A DNA stretch of 7,877 nucleotides from Betaproteobacteria bacterium (GCA_003153335.1 PLYG01000335.1:294-8170), one strand, 5' to 3'; numbered from the stretch's first letter, positions 1-7,333 are shown. Numbers and translations: made by a program. Notes: a model not told the origin generated them from the sequence alone.

Positions 1-1459
1 CGTTGATCGGGATCGGACTCATGTACGGCCCCATCAGGCCGGATACAAAGGCCATCGGCAGCAGTGCGGCGATCACCGTCAGTGTCGCCAGGATCGTGGG
101 GCCACCGACTTCATCGACTGCGCCCGGGATGATTTCGCCCAGCGGCTTGCCCGGCGACAGCTGCTGGTGCCGATGGATGTTCTCCACTACAACGATCGCG
201 TCGTCGACCAGGATGCCGATCGAAAAAATCAGCGCGAACAGCGAGACCCGGTTCAACGTGAAGCCCCACGCCCAGGATGCGAACAGCGTGGCGGCGAGAG
301 TCAGGATTACCGCGGCGCCGACGATCGCCGCTTCGCGGCGGCCCAGCGCGAGGAATACGAGTGCTACGACCGAGGCCGTGGCAAACAGCAGTTTCTGGAT
401 GAGCTTTTGCGCCTTGTCGTTGGCGGTAGCGCCGTAATTGCGCGTTTCCGCGACCCACATATCCGCCGGTATGACGGTGTTGCGCAGCATGTCGACGCGG
501 CGCATCACCGCATTGGCGACATCGATGGCGTTTTCGCCTGGTTTCTTGGTCACGGCGATCGTCACGGCCGGATACTCGCCGCCGTCCTTGCCCGCGACGC
601 CGTGCCAGACATAATGAAGGGGCGGCAGCGGGCCGTCGCGGACCGTCGCCACGTCCTGCAGAAAGACCGGTCTGCCATCGCGCACGCCCACGACCAGCTC
701 GGCGAGATCCCGCGCGTCTTTGAGGAACGGGCCCGATTCGACGGCAACAGCACGGTTGCCCGAAAGCAACTCGCCGACCGGCAGGCCCAGGTTGGCCGAT
801 TTCAGCGCGGCGCGCATGTCCGCTACAGTCACGCTGCTCCCGGCCATGCGCGACGGATCGAGTTCGATCAGCACCGCACGCCCGGGTCCGCCTAGGGTGG
901 TGACCTCACGCGTGCCGCCGACGCGCTTGAGATCCGCCTCGATGCTATGGGCAACGCGTTCAAGATCGTAGGCGCCGGTAGCCACGTTGTTGCTGTACAG
1001 AGTCAGCGTGACGATCGGCACATCATCGATGCCACGGGGCTTGATCAGCGGATCCAGAACGCCCAGCCCCTTCGGCAGCCAGTCGGCATTGGAATTGACG
1101 GTGTCGTACAGCCGGACGAGTGCCTCCGTGCGCGGAACTCCGACCTTGAACTGCACCGTGATCACTGCGAGGCCGGGACGGGAGACGGACAGCACATGCT
1201 CGATGCCGACAATCTGGGACAGCACCTGCTCGGCCGGCACCGCGACCATCTGCTCGACGTCGCGTGCCGAGGCCCCGGGGAAGGGGATCAACACGTTCGC
1301 CATGGTCACGTTGATCTGCGGCTCTTCCTCGCGCGGCGTGACGAACACCGCGAACGCTCCGAGCAGCAGCGCGCCGAGTGCCAGCAGCGGCGTGATCTGC
1401 GCCGTCTGGAAAAACGCAGCGATCCGGCCTGAGATACCGAGTTGCCTGGGGTTGGGCAT
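1..1459 (-). CDS. RND efflux permease, N-terminal part (cut by window edge)
   Basis: This is an inner-membrane RND permease, the proton-driven pump of a tripartite efflux system. Reading leftward from ATG 1459-1457 gives an uninterrupted frame of 486 codons to the window edge, roughly the first 45% of a usual 1,000-1,070 residue RND protein. After a short cytoplasmic start comes TM1 (about residues 22-41), ending in TPREEEPQI, then a long periplasmic porter region. TM2 to TM4 follow, with SIGILVDDAIVVVENIHRH holding the paired aspartates D419-D420; these match the TM4 proton-relay Asp pair of AcrB. A GAGGGA Shine-Dalgarno at 1468-1473 overlaps the stop of the adaptor gene upstream, so the two are one operon and probably coupled in translation. 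The substrate cannot be told: the sequence looks more like the drug/amphiphile (HAE-like) group than CzcA-type metal pumps. No outer-membrane channel gene is in view. Confidence 0.95.
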   Translation of the reverse strand, partial: MPNPRQLGISGRIAAFFQTAQITPLLALGALLLGAFAVFVTPREEEPQINVTMANVLIPFPGASARDVEQMVAVPAEQVLSQIVGIEHVLSVSRPGLAVITVQFKVGVPRTEALVRLYDTVNSNADWLPKGLGVLDPLIKPRGIDDVPIVTLTLYSNNVATGAYDLERVAHSIEADLKRVGGTREVTTLGGPGRAVLIELDPSRMAGSSVTVADMRAALKSANLGLPVGELLSGNRAVAVESGPFLKDARDLAELVVGVRDGRPVFLQDVATVRDGPLPPLHYVWHGVAGKDGGEYPAVTIAVTKKPGENAIDVANAVMRRVDMLRNTVIPADMWVAETRNYGATANDKAQKLIQKLLFATASVVALVFLALGRREAAIVGAAVILTLAATLFASWAWGFTLNRVSLFALIFSIGILVDDAIVVVENIHRHQQLSPGKPLGEIIPGAVDEVGGPTILATLTVIAALLPMAFVSGLMGPYMSPIPIN

Positions 1460-1471
1460 GGGGCGAGTCCC

Positions 1472-2512
1472 TCAGCGGACCCGGGCCGCAGCCTGCGGGT
1501 CGAGGGCGACGCGCTCGCCTGCGGCTACACCGGCGAGGATTTCCACTGTGTCGTTGAGGGTGCGCCCGAGGCGTACCTGGCGCAGAACCGGTTTGCCGTT
1601 CGGATCGATCACGTACAGACCGGTCATCTCCGCGCGGCGGACAACGGCTTTGGCCGGCACATACAGGCGGGCGCTGGTCCCGCCTTGCGTCGGCAGCCAG
1701 ACGCGCGCAAACGTTCCAGGGGTCACCCCTTCGGCGGCGGCGGGCAGATCGAGGCGGATTTGCGCGGTGTGCGTGCCCGGGTCCGCCGTGGGCAGGACAT
1801 TCACGCGAGCCGGCGTCACCCACTGGCGTTCGGCGGGCAGCCCGGGGAACTGGATCCTGATCGGTTTACCGGCCACCATGAGTGCAATGTCGGTCTGGGG
1901 CACCGCCGCGGTGACACGCAACGCGGCCGGATCGTAAATCGTCAGCAGAGCGCGGCCGGGCATCGCCATGTCACCGAGAGCGACCGGAACTTCGGCGACC
2001 ACCCCGCCGTAGGGCGCTTTGACGACATAGAACGTGGATTGGGTTCGGGTCGCCCCCGCCTGGGCAATTTGCGCCGCGACCTGCGCCTGCGTGGTCTTGA
2101 ATTGCGCTTCGGCGTGCTCGAGCGCGGCCTGGCTGACGTATTTCATTTCGAACAGTTGTTTCTGCCGGGCAAATTCGGTAGTCGCGGCCTCCAGCAGGGC
2201 GCGCGCGGCCTGGACCTGGGCGTCGCTCGCGGCGGCGCTCTGCTCGGCGGCGCGGGCGTCGATCCGCGCCAGCACCTGGGCCGCCTTGACGACATCGCCG
2301 ACCTTGACGTCCAGGGCAACGACGGCGCCCGGCACTTGCGCGGCAACTACCGTCTGCCGGACCGCTTCCACGACACCGTCAAATCCGGCCGTATCGCCAG
2401 CGCCGCTCGACTGCACCGTCGCGGTCATCAATTCAGGCGGCGTCGCGGCGCCGGCGGGCGCGGTCCAAAGACCCGCCGCCACGGCCACAGCTACCCAGTA
2501 TCTCTTCAGCAT
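1472..2512 (-). CDS. RND efflux periplasmic adaptor (membrane fusion protein)
   Basis: A 346-residue adaptor that would link the inner-membrane RND pump to an outer-membrane channel. It has a Sec signal peptide (MLKRYW, hydrophobic core, cleavage predicted after AGA at residue 22) and no lipobox cysteine, so it is probably not a lipoprotein. The two lipoyl halves lie at about 54-86 (AQVPGAVVALDVKVGDVV) and 161-193 (KAPYGGVVAEVPVALGD), either side of an Ala/Gln-rich alpha-helical hairpin at about 88-155. A beta-barrel (about 197-273) and a membrane-proximal domain (to 346) follow. The start is firm: an in-frame TAG lies two codons upstream, and GGAG sits 7 nt before the ATG. The gene is first in the operon, 12 bp before the permease, and divergent from the ArsR gene. 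Compared with some adaptors it is short and lacks a long C-terminal extension. Confidence 0.95.
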   Translation of the reverse strand: MLKRYWVAVAVAAGLWTAPAGAATPPELMTATVQSSGAGDTAGFDGVVEAVRQTVVAAQVPGAVVALDVKVGDVVKAAQVLARIDARAAEQSAAASDAQVQAARALLEAATTEFARQKQLFEMKYVSQAALEHAEAQFKTTQAQVAAQIAQAGATRTQSTFYVVKAPYGGVVAEVPVALGDMAMPGRALLTIYDPAALRVTAAVPQTDIALMVAGKPIRIQFPGLPAERQWVTPARVNVLPTADPGTHTAQIRLDLPAAAEGVTPGTFARVWLPTQGGTSARLYVPAKAVVRRAEMTGLYVIDPNGKPVLRQVRLGRTLNDTVEILAGVAAGERVALDPQAAARVR

Positions 2513-2575
2513 TCCCTATCTCCACATCGATGGCGCCGCCAAGATCCCCGGCAGAGCCTGACTTGTTGCTTTCAC

Positions 2576-2605
2576 TTGACATATTATATAACTATATAGT
2601 TAAAT
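2576..2605 (+). promoter_or_regulatory. Sigma-70 promoter of arsR and downstream genes
   Basis: A perfect -35 hexamer TTGACA lies at 2576-2581. The best -10 candidate is TTAAAT at 2600-2605 (4 of 6) with an 18 bp spacer; GTTAAA at 2599-2604 would give 17 bp. The -10 side is therefore weaker than that of the opposing promoter. The predicted transcript start is near 2612, about 48 nt before the arsR start codon. It overlaps the efflux promoter completely, so the two directions probably also compete for RNA polymerase. Confidence 0.6.
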
Positions 2606-2611
2606 AGTCAA
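2583..2611 (-). promoter_or_regulatory. Sigma-70 promoter of the efflux operon
   Basis: On the minus strand a -35 box TTGACT (2611-2606, 5 of 6 consensus bases) is followed by a 17 bp spacer and a perfect -10 box TATAAT (2588-2583). The expected transcript start is near 2576, leaving a leader of about 60 nt before the adaptor ATG at 2512. It should be strong when not repressed. The spacer is mostly filled by the palindrome at 2589-2602. Confidence 0.8.
2589..2602. promoter_or_regulatory. Perfect 14 bp palindrome, probable ArsR operator
   Basis: TAACTATATAGTTA is its own reverse complement. It sits directly next to the -10 box of the minus promoter, inside its spacer, and overlaps the -10 region of the plus promoter. 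AT-rich inverted repeats placed like this are typical operators for dimeric ArsR/SmtB repressors, and an ArsR gene starts 57 bp away. Binding here would block both promoters. That ArsR is the protein bound is inferred from position; no footprint or homologous site was available to compare. Confidence 0.65.
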
Positions 2612-2659
2612 ACATGAATTCAACCAAAGTTGTTCTACGTCCAGAAGATTTGAGGCATC

Positions 2660-3052
2660 ATGAGCATCCCCGAGCATCAAGCGTGTCCAGGTATGAAGGG
2701 TCTTCCCCCCGAGGCGCTACAAGAAGTCGCGGCGTACTTCCAGACGCTATCGGAGCCGACGCGCCTGCAGATCCTCAATTTTCTGCGGGAGGGCGAGCGC
2801 AAAGTCGGGGATCTGGCGCAGTTATGCGGCTACACGTCAGCCAATGTTTCGCGGCATCTGGCAATGCTGACCCAGCAGGGCCTGGTCGTGCGCGAAAGCC
2901 GCGGCACCAGCGTCTACTACCGGATCGCCGACGACTCGGTCTACGCCCTCTGCGATCTGGTCTGCGGCAATATCGCCCGCGAGTTCGAGCGAACCGCGCA
3001 CCACAGAAAGGTATTCGCGAAGGCGACCACTCGCGCGGGCAAGGGCAAGTGA
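2660..3052 (+). CDS. ArsR-family winged-helix transcriptional repressor
   Basis: A 130-residue ArsR/SmtB-type dimeric winged-helix repressor. The signature run is YFQTLSEPTRLQILNFL (26-42), then VGDLAQLCGYTSANVSRHLA (49-68, recognition helix) and the wing GLVVRESRGTSVYYRI (74-89). Cysteines are C9, C56, C98 and C102. The C98-x3-C102 pair in the last helix is a candidate sensing site for a metal(loid) or thiol-reactive signal. The classical ELCVCDL arsenic box is absent, as are cysteines in the helix-2 position used by BigR/SqrR persulfide sensors. The ATG is the first possible start, since an in-frame TGA lies at 2651-2653; TGAGG at 2651-2655 is a close-spaced Shine-Dalgarno. A later start at Met12 is possible but would drop only a non-conserved tail. 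The gene heads a plus-strand gene cluster and is divergent from the efflux operon. The inducer is unknown. Confidence 0.93.
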   Translation: MSIPEHQACPGMKGLPPEALQEVAAYFQTLSEPTRLQILNFLREGERKVGDLAQLCGYTSANVSRHLAMLTQQGLVVRESRGTSVYYRIADDSVYALCDLVCGNIAREFERTAHHRKVFAKATTRAGKGK

Positions 3053-3059
3053 AAATATC

Positions 3060-3686
3060 TTGACCAACCAATCCTTTCCCGACGCCGCCGTTACCTGGAA
3101 TCGCCGCTTCGAAGCGGATGGCTATATCTTCGGTACCGAGCCCAATGCATACTTGCGGCAGCAGGCGCCACTGTGGCAGCCCGGCAGCAGGGTGCTGTCC
3201 GTCGCCGACGGCGAAGGACGCAACAGCGTCTGGCTGGCAACCCAGGGGATGATCGTCGATGCGTTCGACATCTCGGCGGTCGGCGTGCAGAAAGCCAGGA
3301 AACTGGCCGAGGCGGCCGGGGTCTCCGTCGCGTTCAGCGTCAGCGACTGCGATAGCTGGCCGTGGCCAGCCGATGCCTACGACGGCGTCGCGGCGATATT
3401 CATGCAGTTCGCCGACCCCCCGATGCGCGCGCGATTGTTCGCCAACATGATCCGCGCCCTGAAGCCGGGCGCCATCCTGATCCTGCAGGGCTATACGCCG
3501 AAACAGCTCGACTACAAGACCGGGGGCCCGCCGCTGCCGTCCCATTTGTATACCGCAGACATGCTGCGCGGCGCGTTTGCAGCGATGGAGATTCTCGAGC
3601 TGCGTGAGTACGAAGCCGATCTGACCGAAGGCACCCAGCATCATGGAAGATCTGCGGTAATCGGACTCGTGGCGCGCAAAGTCTGA
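3060..3686 (+). CDS. Class I SAM-dependent methyltransferase (TehB-like group)
   Basis: A 208-residue soluble methyltransferase with a Rossmann-like SAM fold. Visible parts are WNRRFEADGYIFGTEPNAYL (13-32), motif I VADGEGRNS (48-56) for SAM binding, the acidic end of strand 2 at D70 in DAFDIS, an SDCDSWPW segment (95-102), and the late LKPGAILILQGYTPKQL strand. This family resembles small-molecule methyltransferases such as the tellurite/thiopurine type; the substrate cannot be read from sequence. The start is TTG at 3060: there is no in-frame ATG before residue 64, which lies past motif I, and the family's conserved Trp near the N-terminus is kept only with the TTG start. It begins 7 bp after the arsR stop with no clear Shine-Dalgarno, so translation probably depends on coupling to arsR. 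Context suggests a role in detoxifying whatever the pump and ArsR respond to (inference). Confidence 0.88.
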   Translation: MTNQSFPDAAVTWNRRFEADGYIFGTEPNAYLRQQAPLWQPGSRVLSVADGEGRNSVWLATQGMIVDAFDISAVGVQKARKLAEAAGVSVAFSVSDCDSWPWPADAYDGVAAIFMQFADPPMRARLFANMIRALKPGAILILQGYTPKQLDYKTGGPPLPSHLYTADMLRGAFAAMEILELREYEADLTEGTQHHGRSAVIGLVARKV

Positions 3687-3709
3687 AGAACTCGGCCGGG
3701 TAACGAATC

Positions 3710-6118
3710 ATGATGAAGACACCGATCGCGGACGACTCGCGTGGAAACCGCCATGAGCCCAATGCAATCCTCCAGGTCCTCCTGGATTATCTGCCAAGCG
3801 GGGTGACGCTGTTTGGCCCGGACCTCGAGATGATCGCCTGCAACGCGAAACTCAGGGAGCTGCTGGACTTCCCGGACGAACTGTTTGCGCGTGGGCTGCC
3901 TTCGCTGCCGACGCTTGCCCGCTTCAATGCCATGCGCGGCGACTACGGCCCCGGCGATCCCGAGGAAATGACCGCTGCAGCGGTCGAGCGTGCCAGGACA
4001 ATGAAGGCCCATGTCTTCGAACGTACCCGGCCGAACGGGGTCGTCTTGGAGGTCCGTGGAACCCCGCTGCCGGGCGGCGGCTTCGTCACCATCTATACCG
4101 ACATCACCCAGCGCAAGCAGGCGGAGCAGGAGCTCACTGCGGCCAAGGAAGGAGCGGAGCGGGCCAACGCCGCCAAGGACACGTTCCTTGCCACGATGAG
4201 CCACGAAATCCGAACGCCGCTCAACGGTCTGCTGGGCATGCTGGAGTTGCTCGGTTTCTCTCGGCTCGATGGCGAGCAGCGCGAGACGCTGGAGATCGCG
4301 AGGGATTCGGGGCACGGCCTGGTCCGCATCATCGACGACATTCTGGATTTCTCGAAAATAGAGGCCGGCAAACTCGATCTCGAACAAGTGCCGGTGACGA
4401 TCGCGAAAATCGTCGAGAGCGTGAGCGACACGCTCGCGCCCATCGCATATAAGAAGCGCGTCGAGCTGATCACTTTTTGCGACCCGAAAATTCCGGAAAC
4501 GGTCGGCACCGATCCGGTCCGGCTGCGCCAGATCCTCTTCAACCTGGCGGGCAACGCGGTCAAGTTTACCGGCGGCGAAGCCGGCACGGCCCCTCGGGTT
4601 GTCATTCGTGCTGATCTTGCACAGGTGAGCGACAGTCGGGCCGCCGTGCGCTTTCGTGTCGTGGACAACGGCATCGGTATGAGCGCCGAAACAGTGAGCA
4701 AGCTCTTCCGGCCTTTCACGCAAGCGGAAAGCTCGACCACGCGCCGCTTCGGGGGCACCGGGTTGGGTCTGTCGATCTGCGCGCGGCTCGTCGCGTTGAT
4801 GGGCGGGCGCATCGCGATCGAGAGCGAGCCGGGCCGGGGCTCGACGTTTAGTGTCGAGCTTGACTTTCCGCTGCTGTCCGGCCCGGCGAGCGAGGAACGG
4901 CGCTTCGATTTGAGCGGCCTCAGCGTGGTGGTGATCGCGGCGGCTGACGACATCGAAGAGATCTTGTCGAAATACCTGGCCGATGGCGGCGCGCAGGTCC
5001 AACGAGCCGAACGGATCGACGATGCGGTCGACGAAGCCTTGGTGGCCAGGAAGTCCGGTATACCTTTCGTCATCGTGGTGGTCGATGTCGAGAACGATCC
5101 GTCGCGCACCCAGGCGTTGGAGGAAAAATTTGCCGCCAAGCCAGAACTCGCGGGGACACGGTTCGTGGTGATCCAACGCGGGCGCCGCCGCGCGGCGCGG
5201 ATCGCGGGTCCCGCCACCGTGACGCTCGACGCCAACGCCATGCGCCGTGCGGCTTTCCTGCGTGCGGTGGCCGTCGCCGCCGGGCGCGCGTCCCCGGAGC
5301 GCAAGCCTGCGCAACAAGAGCCGCTGATCAGCGATGATCACGTGCCGACCGTCGAAGACGCGCACGCCGCGGGACGACTCGTCCTGGTGGCCGAGGATAA
5401 TCCGACCAATCGGAAAGTCATCCTGCGCCAACTCAACTTACTCGGCTATGCCGCCGAGGTAGTGGATGACGGCGCCGCAGCCTTGCGTATGTGGCAGAGC
5501 AAACACTACGGTATCGTGCTCACCGACTGCCATATGCCTGAAATGGACGGCTTCGAACTGACCGCCGCGCTGCGGCAAGCCGAGGCCTCCGCCGGCCGTC
5601 ACACGCCGATCATCGCGATTACCGCCAACGCCCTCAAAGGCGAAGCCGAACGCTGCCACGCGGCGGGTATGGACGACTACCTGGCCAAACCCATAGAACT
5701 TGCTTTGCTGAAAAACATGTTGACCAAGTGGCTGCCGGCGCGGACCGAGTCAGTGCAGGCAAGCGCCACCCCGATGGCGGCGGTCAATCCGCAAGCGTTG
5801 GCGCAGATCGTCGGCAGCGATCCGGCGGTGATCGTCGAGTTCCTGCAAGACTTTCTTGCGAGCGCGACGAAGGGCGTGACCGAGATCCGCGCCGCGTTCG
5901 GCAAACGATCGGCAGAGGATATCGCCGCGCAAGCACACAAGCTGAAGTCCGCCGCGCGAACGGTTGGCGCCGACGCGCTCGCCGATCTCTGCGAGCAGTT
6001 GGAACGGGCGGGCAAGGAAGCAGACTGGGCTACGCTGGATACCGCATCGGCACGACTTGAACCGGAATTTGCCGCGGTGGAACGTTTCATCCAGGCCTAT
6101 ACTGCACCCAAGACGTAG
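3710..6118 (+). CDS. Soluble hybrid histidine kinase: PAS-HisKA-HATPase-pseudoREC-REC-Hpt
   Basis: An 802-residue phosphorelay kinase. Domains in order: a PAS domain (about 18-131, ending in IYTDITQRK); a short linker helix; HisKA with SHEIRTPLNG and phospho-accepting H165; HATPase_c with N box N278/N282, G1 DNGIGM (D319, G321, G323) and G2 GGTGLGLS (348-355). Next come a degenerate receiver-like segment (about 401-525), an intact receiver (about 556-675; acidic E562/D563, phosphoacceptor D606 in TDCHMPEMDG, K660 in AKPIE) and a C-terminal Hpt domain (about 690-800) with H743 in AHKLKSAARTVGA. I see no membrane segment or signal peptide, so it should be cytoplasmic and sense an internal signal, probably through PAS. 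The start is ATG 3710 or the next codon, ATG 3713; the Shine-Dalgarno is weak. It lies 23 bp after the methyltransferase and 18 bp before a REC-EAL gene, its likely output partner. Confidence 0.95.
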   Translation: MMKTPIADDSRGNRHEPNAILQVLLDYLPSGVTLFGPDLEMIACNAKLRELLDFPDELFARGLPSLPTLARFNAMRGDYGPGDPEEMTAAAVERARTMKAHVFERTRPNGVVLEVRGTPLPGGGFVTIYTDITQRKQAEQELTAAKEGAERANAAKDTFLATMSHEIRTPLNGLLGMLELLGFSRLDGEQRETLEIARDSGHGLVRIIDDILDFSKIEAGKLDLEQVPVTIAKIVESVSDTLAPIAYKKRVELITFCDPKIPETVGTDPVRLRQILFNLAGNAVKFTGGEAGTAPRVVIRADLAQVSDSRAAVRFRVVDNGIGMSAETVSKLFRPFTQAESSTTRRFGGTGLGLSICARLVALMGGRIAIESEPGRGSTFSVELDFPLLSGPASEERRFDLSGLSVVVIAAADDIEEILSKYLADGGAQVQRAERIDDAVDEALVARKSGIPFVIVVVDVENDPSRTQALEEKFAAKPELAGTRFVVIQRGRRRAARIAGPATVTLDANAMRRAAFLRAVAVAAGRASPERKPAQQEPLISDDHVPTVEDAHAAGRLVLVAEDNPTNRKVILRQLNLLGYAAEVVDDGAAALRMWQSKHYGIVLTDCHMPEMDGFELTAALRQAEASAGRHTPIIAITANALKGEAERCHAAGMDDYLAKPIELALLKNMLTKWLPARTESVQASATPMAAVNPQALAQIVGSDPAVIVEFLQDFLASATKGVTEIRAAFGKRSAEDIAAQAHKLKSAARTVGADALADLCEQLERAGKEADWATLDTASARLEPEFAAVERFIQAYTAPKT

Positions 6119-6136
6119 ATTACAAAGGCTGCAAGC

Positions 6137-7333
6137 ATGAATCGGGAACATGGCGCACATCGGGCTCTCGTCGTGGACGACGACGAGTTCATGCTCAAAA
6201 TCCTCGCCCGCACCCTTGAGTCACTGGGCTACCAGGCGATCGCGACCTGCACCAGCGGTGCGGAGGCGCTGTCCCGACTCAAGCGCGAAACCGAACCGCC
6301 CCACATCCTCCTGTGCGATCTCAGCATGCCGGAAATGGACGGTGTGGAGTTCCTGCGCAAGCTCGCGGAAATCGGCTACGGCGGAGCGATCGTCCTCATC
6401 AGCGGTTTGGACAAACGGATCCTCAGCACCGCGGAGACGCTCGCCCGCGGGCATCGCCTGCATATACTCGGGCATCTGGAAAAACCCGTTACCCCCAATC
6501 AACTGAAGACGATGCTCGCCCGGTGGCAGCCGCGCGACGAACCGCGCGCTCCGGCGAGTGCCGAGTCCTGCACGGTGGACGAAATTCGCGCGGGGCTTGT
6601 GCAAGGACAGTTCGTTCCGTGGTTTCAGCCCAAAGTCGAAATCGTGACCGGCTGGGTGGCAGGAGCGGAAGTGCTGGCGCGCTGGCCGCATCCTGCACGC
6701 GGCATGATTGCGCCGGATTGCTTCATTCCGGCCGCGGAACAACATGGCTTGATCGGGCAACTGACCGAGACGATTCTCACGCAGTCGTTGCGGCAAGCAC
6801 AGGCGTGGCGCGAGCAAGGCATCGACATAAAAGTGGCGATCAATGTCTCGATGGACGAATTGGTGCAGCTGGATTTTCCGGAGCAGGTGCTCGAACTTGC
6901 ACAAGCCGCCGGCGTGAAGCCTTTCAACATCATCTTGGAGGTCACCGAGAGCCGCCTGTCCAACAATGCGCTCATACCGCTCGATATTCTCACGCGCCTG
7001 CGCCTGAAGGGAATCGGTTTATCGATCGACGATTTCGGCACCGGCTACTCGACGCTGACGCAGCTCAAGAATTTTCCGTTCGACGAACTAAAAGTTGACC
7101 AAAGCTTCGTGCGCGGCGCCGTCCAAGATCCGGCCGCGCGGGCCATTCTGGAGTCGGCGGTGAATTTGGGCAAGAAGCTCTCCATGCGGGTGGTGGCGGA
7201 AGGTATCGAAACCAAAGAACAATGGGACCTGGTTGCAGCACTCGGTTGTGATATCGCCCAGGGTTATTTCATCGCCAAGCCCATGCCCGGACCCGATTTG
7301 CCAGCGTGGATCAAGGCGTGGAAGGCGCCGTGA
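6137..7333 (+). CDS. REC-EAL response regulator, predicted c-di-GMP phosphodiesterase
   Basis: A 398-residue response regulator whose output is an EAL domain that hydrolyses cyclic di-GMP to pGpG. The receiver (about 9-130) has the acidic cluster D14-D16, phosphoacceptor D61 in LLCDLSMPEMDG, S89 and K116 in EKP. The EAL domain (about 147-393) keeps every catalytic/metal residue: E178 (as EVL), N236 (INVS), E268 (EVTES), D298/D299 (DDFGTGYS), K319 (LKVDQSF), E355 (AEGIE) and Q375 (QGYF). Length and order match the RocR/PvrR type of REC-EAL protein in Pseudomonas, which also sit beside Hpt-bearing hybrid kinases. AAAGG at 6124-6128, 8 nt before the ATG, is a good ribosome site. The close spacing to the kinase gene argues for co-transcription and phosphotransfer from Hpt H743 to D61. 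The cellular target (biofilm, motility) is not visible. Confidence 0.95.
   Translation: MNREHGAHRALVVDDDEFMLKILARTLESLGYQAIATCTSGAEALSRLKRETEPPHILLCDLSMPEMDGVEFLRKLAEIGYGGAIVLISGLDKRILSTAETLARGHRLHILGHLEKPVTPNQLKTMLARWQPRDEPRAPASAESCTVDEIRAGLVQGQFVPWFQPKVEIVTGWVAGAEVLARWPHPARGMIAPDCFIPAAEQHGLIGQLTETILTQSLRQAQAWREQGIDIKVAINVSMDELVQLDFPEQVLELAQAAGVKPFNIILEVTESRLSNNALIPLDILTRLRLKGIGLSIDDFGTGYSTLTQLKNFPFDELKVDQSFVRGAVQDPAARAILESAVNLGKKLSMRVVAEGIETKEQWDLVAALGCDIAQGYFIAKPMPGPDLPAWIKAWKAP

Noticed and set aside
1442..2599. A 385-codon plus-strand frame across the adaptor gene, and other long frames over 1-1940.
   Set aside because: They overlap the adaptor and permease genes, whose signal peptide, lipoyl and TM4 Asp-pair motifs are unmistakable; the opposite frames show no family features.
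2614..3063. A 149-codon frame starting at ATG 2614, almost at the predicted arsR transcript start, as a leader gene.
   Set aside because: It runs out of frame through the whole arsR gene, has no Shine-Dalgarno and gives a low-complexity Arg-rich product. A short leader peptide cannot be excluded but has no support.
3641..5431. A 596-codon open frame antisense to the hybrid kinase, and a 403-codon one at 4093-5304.
   Set aside because: The sense frame encodes a full set of kinase motifs. The antisense products are Arg/Ala/Ser/Asp-rich with no recognisable domain, as expected of mirror frames in GC-rich DNA.
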